Origin: Anoxybacillus tengchongensis
Lineage (GTDB): Bacteria; Bacillota; Bacilli; Bacillales; Anoxybacillaceae
Assembly (NCBI RefSeq): GCF_014201585.1
Contig: NZ_JACHES010000007.1
Coordinates: forward strand, 85,605-149,604
Length of the DNA stretch: 64,000 nt
Direction: 5' to 3'
A program made the position numbers and the translations under genes. This document shows, piece after piece, positions 1-7,218 of the stretch. How positions within the stretch are numbered: the stretch's first letter is position 1; every line of letters starts with the position of its first letter. The notes under the pieces were generated by a model, which was not told where the DNA came from, ran no database searches, and saw nothing but the letters and a program-made list of their open reading frames with translations.

Positions 1-195
1 TGTTGCCATGTTAGCTTTAATTTCTTCAAGTTCTTGTTTTGTTGCCATGTTAGCTTTAATTTCTTCAAGTTCTTGTTTTGTTGCCATGTTAGCTTTAATT
101 TCTTCAAGTTCTTGTTTTGTTGCCATGTTAGCTTTAATTTCTTCAAGTTCTTGTTTTGTTGCCATGTTAGCTTTGACTTCTTCAAGTTCTGTTCC
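1..195. repeat. 39-bp in-frame tandem repeat
   Basis: The unit is 39 bp (13 codons). Copies starting at 1, 40, 79 and 118 are identical to the base; the copy at 157-195 is diverged. The array continues past the left edge. Base-level identity points to recent expansion by slippage or unequal recombination. Confidence 0.95.
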
Positions 196-240
196 CATCT
201 TTTCGAGCTTGTCCAAAATGCGTTGTAGCATATGCTCCAT
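1..240 (-). CDS. Coiled-coil repeat protein, C-terminus cut by window edge
   Basis: The frame opens at ATG 240 behind a strong AGGAGGG ribosome site (about 245-252) and runs off the left edge, so only 80 codons are visible. After a unique start (MEHMLQRILDKLEKMGTELE) the protein is a 13-residue repeat, KQELEEIKANMAT, in four identical copies after one diverged copy. Charged and hydrophobic residues alternate as in a coiled coil. Function is unknown; similar short repeat proteins in Bacillaceae are usually annotated as hypothetical. The + strand also reads open through the repeat, but it lacks a ribosome site and is compositionally implausible (Ser/Phe/Cys repeats). Confidence 0.7.
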   Translation of the reverse strand, partial: MEHMLQRILDKLEKMGTELEEVKANMATKQELEEIKANMATKQELEEIKANMATKQELEEIKANMATKQELEEIKANMAT

Positions 241-468
241 GCTTACCCTCCTTTCGTTTGGAAAAGTAGAAAGGGAAACAGCTTTGTGGTATGTCGTGTG
301 TTGAAGAGAGGTTTTGTTTGATGTGGCAGTACAGATGAAGACCGTTCCCCAGTATTATTATAAATGATAAGAATGAAGAGCGGAACAAGAAACGATATGC
401 TCTTTATTTTGATTTTCTCCATACATGATGTATTGTATAAGGAGATACGATCATGGGGTGACGGGCAT

Positions 469-1530
469 ATGTTATGGAAAGAGGCGGAACAATTTATTAC
501 GTTATGTTATGAAGAGTTAGGAAAAAGCGAGGAGGAGAAGAATAAACGTCTCCAACAAATTAAGCGAGAGATTGAACAATGCGGGACGTATGAACATACG
601 TATGAAGAACTTGAGCATGGAGCGCGTATGGCATGGCGCAACAGCAATCGTTGTATCGGGCGTCTATTTTGGCAAACGCTTCATGTGTTTGATGCACGCA
701 TGATTGAGCGGGAAGAGGATATCGCTGAGCGGCTGTTTTATCACATTGAATTTGCGACAAACGGTGGGAAAATCCGTCCTACCATTACTATTTTTCGTCC
801 TGAGCGGGTACGCATCTGGAATCATCAACTAATTCGCTATGCGGGTTATGAAACAGAGCATGGAACGATTGGGGACTCATCGTCCATATCGTTTACGAAA
901 GCATGTGAGCAGTTAGGTTGGAAAGGGGAACGAACGCATTTTGACATCTTGCCTCTTGTCATTCAAGTGGATGGGCGCAAGCCGAAATTGTTTCCGATTC
1001 CAAAAGATATTGTGCTGGAAGTGCCGATTGAACATCCGACGTTTTCATGGTTTCGCGATTTACAATTAAAATGGTATGCGGTGCCGATTATTTCAGATAT
1101 GTGTTTAGAAATCGGAGGCATACGCTATACGGCAGCTCCGTTTAATGGATGGTACATGGGAACGGAAATTGGCGCACGCAATTTTGCCGATGATTACCGC
1201 TATAACATGCTTCCGAAAATTGCTTCATGCATGGGACTCGATACGTCAAGAAATAGTACATTATGGAAAGATCAAGCGCTTATTGAACTAAATATCGCCG
1301 TTTTATACTCATATAAAAAAGCAGGCGTAAGTATTGTCGATCATCACACCGCTGCACAGCAGTTTAAGCGGTTCGAACAGCAAGAACAAGAAGCAGGAAG
1401 GAAAGTAACGGGCAGTTGGACGTGGCTCATTCCCCCACTTTCTCCTGCAACGACGCACATTTTTCACCAATATTATGATAATACAATCGTCACACCAAAT
1501 TATTTTTATCAACAACTTCCATATGAGTAA
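469..1530 (+). CDS. nos: Nitric oxide synthase oxygenase (bacterial NOS)
   Basis: Bacterial NOS oxidises L-arginine to NO and citrulline at a heme-thiolate centre, using reductase partners encoded elsewhere. The protein aligns along its whole length with B. subtilis NOS. It has the heme-ligand Cys in RNSNRCIGR (Cys62), the substrate-binding region [12 protein letters not shown] and the C-terminal ending [10 protein letters not shown]. From ATG 469 it has 353 residues, close to the usual 360. The start is uncertain: the best ribosome site (AAGGAGA, 439-445) is ideally placed for an ATG at 453, but that frame stops after two codons (ATG GGG TGA). Removing one G from the GGGG run at 455-458 would join ATG 453 to the NOS frame. 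A strong terminator follows the stop. Confidence 0.93.
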   Translation: MLWKEAEQFITLCYEELGKSEEEKNKRLQQIKREIEQCGTYEHTYEELEHGARMAWRNSNRCIGRLFWQTLHVFDARMIEREEDIAERLFYHIEFATNGGKIRPTITIFRPERVRIWNHQLIRYAGYETEHGTIGDSSSISFTKACEQLGWKGERTHFDILPLVIQVDGRKPKLFPIPKDIVLEVPIEHPTFSWFRDLQLKWYAVPIISDMCLEIGGIRYTAAPFNGWYMGTEIGARNFADDYRYNMLPKIASCMGLDTSRNSTLWKDQALIELNIAVLYSYKKAGVSIVDHHTAAQQFKRFEQQEQEAGRKVTGSWTWLIPPLSPATTHIFHQYYDNTIVTPNYFYQQLPYE

Positions 1531-1556
1531 CACCGCAATCGACGCGGTGTTTTTTA
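1529..1556 (+). terminator. Terminator of nos
   Basis: The stem ACACCGC/GCGGTGT (1530-1536 with 1544-1550) is followed by a T run, directly after the nos stop codon. Confidence 0.9.
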
Positions 1557-1646
1557 TATGAATATATCTTTAATTTTCAGAATATTATTTACTAATCTCT
1601 TGTTTTTTTGATATAGTATAGAAAAAAGGAAAAGGGGGAGGCACGG

Positions 1647-3128
1647 GTGGATTTTATTGAGCAACTCAAAATTGAAGAAATGAGGAAGAAAAATTTTTTC
1701 TTGTTTCTTATTTACACATTTAGTGCAGTAGCAGGTGTGATCGGTCTCATTTTCATCGGGGAGAAAATGGAGAAAATTTTTATTTATGGTGGGAGTCTTG
1801 CGCTGAATGTGCTTGTTTATACCTTGTTAAGAAAGATAAAAAAATACGAGCGCATCTATCCGTATTTTATTATTTTTATATTATTTTTTGCGACATTAGG
1901 TAGTTTATTTACGACAGGGGGAAGTTTAGGAACGATTGCACTCGCTTTTTGTTTAGTTGTGTTATCCGTGTTACATTTAAATCGCACGTTGTTTGTAACA
2001 GGACTTCTGCTTGGCATTATCATTTTAGTTGTCGGTGCGCTTGTTCCTTCTTCTTTTCAGCAAGTATTTCAAAAAACAGGACATACGGTTTTTATTGTTT
2101 ATGTGATGATTGGTATCGCCCTTTCTGTGTTATTACATTTAAGTCGCAAACAATTTCATCAACTCGTTGAACATGTAGGACAGACGCATGCCGAAAAAGA
2201 AAAGCAAATGGCAAGAAGACATGAACTTGAAGACCAGTTAAAGCATATTATTGAAAATGTTGAACATATTCATCAACAAGTACTTCAAAATGTACAAGCA
2301 CAAGAAGAAATGAAAGAAGCGATTCGGCAAGCAGCGGTAGCAGGTCAAGCGCAAAGCGAACAAGTCATTGATATTCATGATGAAGTAGCGGAAGCGAAAG
2401 CAATGAGTGAGCATATTTACGAGACTTCTAAACAATTAAAAGAGCACTCATCGCAATCAAGCGAAATGGCACAAGCGGGTATACAAAAAATGCATCTTTT
2501 ATTAACACATACAGAAAAATTTCACGAGGCGATTCATGCTACAAAAGCAACATTACATGCTTTAACAAGTAAAATTGCCAATACAAATGAGTTAACGAAA
2601 CAAATTAAACAAATTACAAATCAGACGAATTTATTGGCTTTAAATGCAACGATTGAGGCAGCGCGAGCAGGAGAGTATGGGAAAGGATTTGCGGTTGTTG
2701 CTGAAGAAATTCGCAAATTGGCTGTATTGACGGAAGAAACGACACAACACATCGTTCGTAATTTAGCGGAAGTCAACGAAAGCAACAATGAACTATTAGA
2801 GAGAATGAATGAAACGAGTGAACAATTAACGAAAAATGAGACGTTAACGGATGAAGTGAATGTGTATTTTGAAAAATTGTATGGGTCGTTAAATCATTTG
2901 CAAGAACAATTATCTTACTTTTTTATCATTAGTGAAAAGCTAGAGAAGCAAGGGGAGAAGATGGATCGTTCCATTGGCGATTTTTCTGTCTTTATTCAGC
3001 AGTCGAGCGCATCGCTTGAAGAAGTGAGTGCGACAGTTGAACATTTAAAAGATGCAAATGAAAAAATGGCAGCATATGTGACAGAAACCGCCCAACGTGC
3101 TGCAATCATTCAGCGACAAATGTTATAA
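1647..3128 (+). CDS. Membrane chemoreceptor-like protein without HAMP or extracellular domain
   Basis: This is a methyl-accepting chemotaxis-type signal transducer. The start is GTG 1647 behind GGGGGAGG. Residues about 15-180 form roughly six hydrophobic segments with very short loops. A long coiled-coil cytoplasmic part follows, with the receptor hairpin tip around [20 protein letters not shown], which contacts CheA/CheW. No HAMP domain and no sizeable external ligand domain are visible, so the signal is probably sensed in or near the membrane. It lies between nos and c-di-GMP genes, but no ligand can be inferred from the sequence. Confidence 0.88.
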   Translation: MDFIEQLKIEEMRKKNFFLFLIYTFSAVAGVIGLIFIGEKMEKIFIYGGSLALNVLVYTLLRKIKKYERIYPYFIIFILFFATLGSLFTTGGSLGTIALAFCLVVLSVLHLNRTLFVTGLLLGIIILVVGALVPSSFQQVFQKTGHTVFIVYVMIGIALSVLLHLSRKQFHQLVEHVGQTHAEKEKQMARRHELEDQLKHIIENVEHIHQQVLQNVQAQEEMKEAIRQAAVAGQAQSEQVIDIHDEVAEAKAMSEHIYETSKQLKEHSSQSSEMAQAGIQKMHLLLTHTEKFHEAIHATKATLHALTSKIANTNELTKQIKQITNQTNLLALNATIEAARAGEYGKGFAVVAEEIRKLAVLTEETTQHIVRNLAEVNESNNELLERMNETSEQLTKNETLTDEVNVYFEKLYGSLNHLQEQLSYFFIISEKLEKQGEKMDRSIGDFSVFIQQSSASLEEVSATVEHLKDANEKMAAYVTETAQRAAIIQRQML

Positions 3129-3134
3129 AAAGGA

Positions 3135-3168
3135 AAAGCACCCCGAAAAAGCTGGAGGTGCTTCTCTT
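3135..3168 (+). terminator. Terminator of the chemoreceptor gene
   Basis: The stem AAGCACC (3136-3142) pairs with GGTGCTT (3157-3163), followed by a T-rich tract. Confidence 0.75.
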
Positions 3169-3179
3169 TTTGAAAAGAT

Positions 3180-3415
3180 TCATGCCAACTGCTCTCTTGT
3201 CTCAAGAAAATCGTTCCACATTGTAAGGAATAAATCAATTAGTTTTGGATCAAATTGTTTTCCGCGACCATCAAGGAAAATTTCTTTTACTTTTTCTGGA
3301 GGAAAGGCGTCTGTTAGTTTCCAATGATATAAATTGATTGTAGCTTTCCTTCTGTTACCCCTGTGTAACTTAACTGTTGCAGTCGCTTATGGTCTGTTAC
3401 GCGTATATGTTTCAT
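3180..3415 (-). pseudogene. Remnant of a globin-sensor/HD-GYP-like gene (N- and C-terminal ends joined)
   Basis: Two fragments in different frames survive. ATG 3415 to TAA 3314 encodes 33 residues beginning MKHIRVTDHKRLQQLSYTGV, which resembles the start of heme globin-sensor proteins. A second frame, ending at TGA 3180, encodes KLTDAFPPEKVKEIFLDGRG, then KQFDPKLIDLFL and LETREQLA; this is the typical C-terminal end of HD-GYP c-di-GMP phosphodiesterases. The body between them is missing and the junction (around 3314-3340) is out of frame. It follows the GGDEF-EAL gene on the same strand by 16 bases, so both probably formed one c-di-GMP operon. The HD-GYP tail is more certain than the globin assignment. 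Confidence 0.6.
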
Positions 3416-3431
3416 CCCCCAAGTACTCCCC

Positions 3432-5558
3432 TTATCGTATATGAGCTGTTTGTAACTGTTTTACCACTTGTTCAAAAGGAACAGGTGGACTAAATAAATA
3501 ACCTTGCGCTTTGTCGCAATGAGTGGATTGTAAAAACGATACGTGTCGATCTGTTTCTACTCCTTCAGCGACAATGTGAAGCTGCAAACGATGGGCAAGT
3601 GCGATAATTGCTTCTGTTAATTTTGCGGTATGTTCGTTTGTAATGACTTCGAAAATAAATGATTTGTCAATTTTTAGTGTATCGACGGAAATATGACGTA
3701 AATAGGCAATGGATGAGTAGCCGCTTCCGAAATCGTCAATTGCGATGCGAATGCCCATTTGTTTTAATGCACGAATTGTTTCAATGACTTGTTTTTCATC
3801 GCTTAAAGCGATATTTTCTGTAATTTCTAGTTCAATATAGTGCGGCTGTAAACAAGTTTGTTCTAATAATTGTTGTACAAAAGAAAAGAATTGCTCGTTT
3901 TTTAACTGACGAAGTGATAAGTTAATGCTCACATATACGTGAGATGTGCCTTGTTCATGCAGCCGTTTTAAATCTAATACAGCTGTTTGGAAAATATATT
4001 CTCCAAGCGGAATAATAAAACCATCTTCTTCCGCGATACTAATAAATTCATGTGGTGGAACGAATCCGAGTTCTTCGTCTTTCCAGCGAGCGAGTGCTTC
4101 TATGCCAACAAGCCGATTTTGTTTCATATCGATAATTGGTTGGTAATATACAGAAATGGAACGTTGCTCTAGCGCAACGTGTAGTCGCTGACGAATGAGC
4201 GATTTTCGCATCCGTTCTTTTTCAAACGTTGGATCGTACATCGCCCATTGATTTTTTCCTTTTTTCTTTGCTTCATACATTGCCATATCCGCATGTTGAA
4301 TCAATGTCATTTCATCTTCACCGTGCGTCGGATATATGCTTATGCCGAGACTTGTTGTAATAAACAGCTCTTTTTGACGAATGAAAAAAGGTTCACCAAG
4401 TATATCAATCATCTGTTGTGCGACTTGTTCAAGTGAAGGAACATCAGAAACAATGACCGCAAATTCATCACCCCCAAGGCGAGCGACAAAATGGTCGTGC
4501 AAATGAGTTAAACGTTTAGCGACAGACTGTAATAAAAGATCACCAGCCGCATGCCCGAGTGAATCATTAATGTTTTTGAAATTGTCTAAATCTAGGAAAA
4601 AAAGCGCTACTGTTTCGTTTTTTACTTTCGCTATTTCCAATCGTTCACGAAGTGTATCGATAAAATAACGACGATTTGGTAAATTCGTTAGTTCATCGAA
4701 TAACGCCTGTTTTCTTAGCTGTTCCCGACTTTTAGCGAGCGCTTGTTCAGCGCGCTCTCTTGCCTGAAACGGTTCTTTAAATGATGCCAAGTATAAGCCA
4801 CGTAAAAAGTAAGAAAAGCCGATCACTTTATATATATGTCCGAAGATGTTTAGCACATCATAAACGTTACGATATAACGTAAAAATAAGCTCGCTTAAAA
4901 ATAAAAAGACGAAACCAGCAATGACATCAAGCGTCGGTGCTAATCGTTTTTCTTTATAGTGGCCGATGAGTAAAACGATTGTTATCATGTTTAATATTGT
5001 GATGATATACTCGACTCCATTTTTAAAGGAAGTTGTCCCTACTCCTTCAATTACAAGTGGAGGAAGAGCGTCGGCAATATGAACGATACTCACTGATACA
5101 AGTCCAACATATAACAAAGGAGCGATGAAACCGAGCAGCTTCTCTTTTTCTTGAATCGGACCGTCAGGAAGCAAGAAAGCGAGCAATAAAAATATGGCTT
5201 GGGTCATACGGGCAGCTAGCCAGAAAGAAGTTGAAAGTTGAATCGAGCTATCGGCAACGATAATGCCAGGCATTTGTTTATATGTAAGCGTATGCAATAA
5301 ATCGAGAAAAGCAACAGTTAAAAATGTTGTTGCAATACGTAAACGACGGCGTGACAATGCTTGGGGAAATGAAATCCACCCTTGAAACGCAATGGCCATG
5401 GCTACCGTAATACTGAAAAACTCAAGTAATGTATGAATCGATAAAAAATGGTTCCGCTCAAATGTCATTGTTAACGATGAGCTAAATAGTAAAATGCCTA
5501 AAAAACAAATGAAAGCAAAAACAGTTATGGTCACCGTTCGCTTCTCTTTTTTTGTCAT
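3432..5558 (-). CDS. Membrane GGDEF-EAL protein (c-di-GMP synthase/phosphodiesterase)
   Basis: The protein is predicted to make and/or break cyclic di-GMP at the membrane. I chose ATG 5558 (708 residues) because GGAGGG lies about 11 bases upstream; an adjacent TTG at 5561 has closer spacing (8) and could also be used. Residues about 10-260 form seven or more membrane helices resembling a MASE-type sensor. The GGDEF domain has an intact GGDEF at 362-366 (RLGGDEFAV), and the EAL domain an intact EAL at 487-489 with DDFGSGYSSIAYL downstream. Both active sites look preserved, so direction of activity cannot be called. The longer upstream reading frame is probably not translated. Confidence 0.9.
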   Translation of the reverse strand: MTKKEKRTVTITVFAFICFLGILLFSSSLTMTFERNHFLSIHTLLEFFSITVAMAIAFQGWISFPQALSRRRLRIATTFLTVAFLDLLHTLTYKQMPGIIVADSSIQLSTSFWLAARMTQAIFLLLAFLLPDGPIQEKEKLLGFIAPLLYVGLVSVSIVHIADALPPLVIEGVGTTSFKNGVEYIITILNMITIVLLIGHYKEKRLAPTLDVIAGFVFLFLSELIFTLYRNVYDVLNIFGHIYKVIGFSYFLRGLYLASFKEPFQARERAEQALAKSREQLRKQALFDELTNLPNRRYFIDTLRERLEIAKVKNETVALFFLDLDNFKNINDSLGHAAGDLLLQSVAKRLTHLHDHFVARLGGDEFAVIVSDVPSLEQVAQQMIDILGEPFFIRQKELFITTSLGISIYPTHGEDEMTLIQHADMAMYEAKKKGKNQWAMYDPTFEKERMRKSLIRQRLHVALEQRSISVYYQPIIDMKQNRLVGIEALARWKDEELGFVPPHEFISIAEEDGFIIPLGEYIFQTAVLDLKRLHEQGTSHVYVSINLSLRQLKNEQFFSFVQQLLEQTCLQPHYIELEITENIALSDEKQVIETIRALKQMGIRIAIDDFGSGYSSIAYLRHISVDTLKIDKSFIFEVITNEHTAKLTEAIIALAHRLQLHIVAEGVETDRHVSFLQSTHCDKAQGYLFSPPVPFEQVVKQLQTAHIR

Positions 5559-5633
5559 CAATGTTATGTCCCTCCACCATCCCCATGTTACATACATTAT
5601 ATATCGGAAAAACGGGAGAGGAAATGAAAAAAT

Positions 5634-5665
5634 AATGAAAAAAGCAGGGGACATTCCCTGCTTTT
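5634..5665 (-). terminator. Terminator of the NlpC/P60 gene
   Basis: The stem AAAGCAGGG (5641-5649) pairs with CCCTGCTTT (5656-5664). Read on the minus strand it is followed by a run of six T. Confidence 0.85.
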
Positions 5666-5673
5666 CGTCGAGA

Positions 5674-5717
5674 GCAAGCACTTCGCGTCGAAAAGACGTT
5701 CGGCATGAAGTGCTTGC
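5674..5717. repeat. 11-bp perfect inverted repeat with 22-bp centre
   Basis: GCAAGCACTTC (5674-5684) and its exact complement GAAGTGCTTGC (5707-5717) flank a centre that holds a smaller CGTC/GACG hairpin. It sits just after the NlpC/P60 stop and before the terminator. It could be a second RNA hairpin or a DNA cruciform; there is no T run of its own. Confidence 0.7.
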
Positions 5718-5724
5718 CTTCGCA

Positions 5725-6174
5725 TTATAATCGTTTTGCACCTACAAAACGTTGTTTCCAATAAGCTTGGTGGATGGAGTTTACTTGAACGCCTTTTGAT
5801 GATGTCGCATGAATCATACGACCATCGCCGATATAGATCGCTACGTGGGAAATCCCTTTATGTTTCGACGTTTTGAAAAATAGTAAATCTCCTGGTGCTA
5901 ATTGGTTAAGAGAAACAGGCTTCCCTTTCGCATACATTGCACTCGAAGAATGCGGAAGCGAAACTCCTACTTTCTTATATGTATAGCTAACAAAACCGGA
6001 ACAGTCAAATCCTTTTGGCGTCGTTCCTCCTGCACGATACGGTGTGCCAATGACTTTATGCGCTTCAGCGATGAGCGTATTTGCTGAAAAGGCAGCCTCT
6101 GTTTTGAAAGGGTTTGCAAAATACGTGAAACATAGCAACATGAAGAGAGCGGTAGTGGCTAGAGCTTTTTTCAT
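5725..6174 (-). CDS. Secreted NlpC/P60 family cell-wall endopeptidase
   Basis: NlpC/P60 enzymes cut the gamma-D-Glu to diamino acid bond of peptidoglycan stem peptides outside the cell. ATG 6174 (149 residues) has GGAGG eight bases upstream. Residues 1-28 form a Sec signal peptide. The rest is one catalytic domain with Cys58 in FDCSGF, His110 in ISHVAIYIGDG and His122 in MIHATSS. There is no LysM or SH3 anchor, so it is a minimal secreted hydrolase. Tandem WalR-like boxes upstream fit control by the WalKR wall-homeostasis system. Confidence 0.92.
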   Translation of the reverse strand: MKKALATTALFMLLCFTYFANPFKTEAAFSANTLIAEAHKVIGTPYRAGGTTPKGFDCSGFVSYTYKKVGVSLPHSSSAMYAKGKPVSLNQLAPGDLLFFKTSKHKGISHVAIYIGDGRMIHATSSKGVQVNSIHQAYWKQRFVGAKRL

Positions 6175-6213
6175 TGCTTGAACCTCCAAAAGACTTGTTC
6201 CATGGACGACTAC

Positions 6214-6279
6214 ATTATAGCAAAAAAGATGTCGAAAAATTGTTACATAGCCATTAAATTATGTTACAAATACATTACA
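6214..6279 (-). promoter_or_regulatory. Extended -10 promoter with two tandem WalR-like boxes for the NlpC/P60 gene
   Basis: On the minus strand a TATAAT (6219-6214) preceded by TGC gives an extended -10. Upstream lies TGTAAT-GTATT-TGTAAC (6279-6263), a perfect match to the WalR consensus TGTWAH-N5-TGTWAH. A second copy, TTTAAT-GGCTA-TGTAAC (6258-6242), has one mismatch. The two are 21 bp apart, so they lie on the same helix face. The consensus is established for B. subtilis; its use here is inferred. Confidence 0.6.
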
Positions 6280-6399
6280 ACGATCGTTTTTTGTAAAAAT
6301 AAAGAGAGAATTTAACATATATGTCGGAACACAAAAGTTGAATGTAGACGGGCTTCACGATAAGATAGGGGAGAAGTACATTGAAAAAGGGGAACTGTA

Positions 6400-7089
6400 A
6401 TGGGTGATTGGATGATTTCATCAGAAGCGCTTCTTGCTTTGTTAAAAATTATTGCTATTGATATTATTCTTTCTGGAGATAACGCGATTGTGATTGCGAT
6501 GGCTACACGTCGATTGCCGGAAAAACAACGAAATCGAGCCATTTTATTTGGTACAGCTGGAGCGGTTATTTTACGCGTATTATTTGCCGCAGTCATTGTA
6601 TTGTTATTACAAATTCCGTTCGTCCATCTTGCCGGGGGATTATTATTGCTTTGGATCGCATATAAAGTGTTGATCAATGAAGAGGAAGAAGCGAACGTAC
6701 AAGCTGCCGATCGTTTATGGAAGGCGATTTGGACAATTATTGTAGCCGATGCTGTCATGAGTTTAGATAATGTCGTGGCGATTGCAGGGGCGTCAGGCGG
6801 GCATATTGGCATGATCGCTTTCGGTGTCGCCATTAGCATTCCGATTATGATTTTTGGGTCGAAGGCGATTGTATTGGCGATGGAGAAGTATAAATGGATT
6901 CCTTATGTTGGATCAGGTATTTTAGCGTGGACAGCGGGGGAGATGTTGTTGAAAGATGAGCAAGTGAAAAAGTGGATTACTTTTTCACAAGGTTCGCAGT
7001 CGCTCGTATTCCTTATTGTTGTGACAGCTTCTATTTTACTAGCGGGATATGTAAAAAATAAAAAAATAGATAAACGAAAAATGGCATAA
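6400..7089 (+). CDS. TerC family membrane protein (YjbE-like)
   Basis: TerC proteins are multi-helix membrane proteins linked to metal (often manganese) export and metalation of secreted enzymes. This 229-residue protein has about seven hydrophobic segments and both signature acidic motifs inside the membrane: SGDNAIVIA near residue 27 and SLDNVVAIAG near residue 124. ATG 6400 follows GGGGA. The gene stands alone, divergent from the wall hydrolase and ending at a strong terminator. I found no manganese riboswitch in its leader. Confidence 0.88.
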   Translation: MGDWMISSEALLALLKIIAIDIILSGDNAIVIAMATRRLPEKQRNRAILFGTAGAVILRVLFAAVIVLLLQIPFVHLAGGLLLLWIAYKVLINEEEEANVQAADRLWKAIWTIIVADAVMSLDNVVAIAGASGGHIGMIAFGVAISIPIMIFGSKAIVLAMEKYKWIPYVGSGILAWTAGEMLLKDEQVKKWITFSQGSQSLVFLIVVTASILLAGYVKNKKIDKRKMA

Positions 7090-7183
7090 AAATTTTATGA
7101 CCATATGTATAAAACAAAAAAGAACGGTCATAATGAATAATGCTAAGTGTATTCCCCCGATCCCCCTGTGAATATACTTGAAA

Positions 7184-7218
7184 GGGCTATCTCCGTAGCG
7201 AGATAGCCCGATTTTTTT
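7184..7218 (+). terminator. Terminator of the terC-family gene
   Basis: The 10-bp perfect stem GGGCTATCTC/GAGATAGCCC (7184-7193 with 7200-7209) is followed by seven T. The T run overlaps the stop codon of the convergent gene. Confidence 0.92.

Noticed and set aside
1-195. Repeat array as CRISPR
   Set aside because: The repeats are directly adjacent with no spacers, in frame, and encode a coiled-coil protein; no cas genes are present.
5559-5741. Longer N-terminus of the GGDEF-EAL protein
   Set aside because: The extension is translated from the terminator and inverted-repeat region of the upstream gene and has no ribosome site; ATG 5558 (or TTG 5561) has GGAGGG at proper spacing.
6300-6399. 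Possible yybP-ykoY manganese riboswitch before the TerC-family gene (a GGGGAGAAG segment)
   Set aside because: Only one consensus-like segment is present and the space to the start codon (about 30 bases) is too short for the aptamer.
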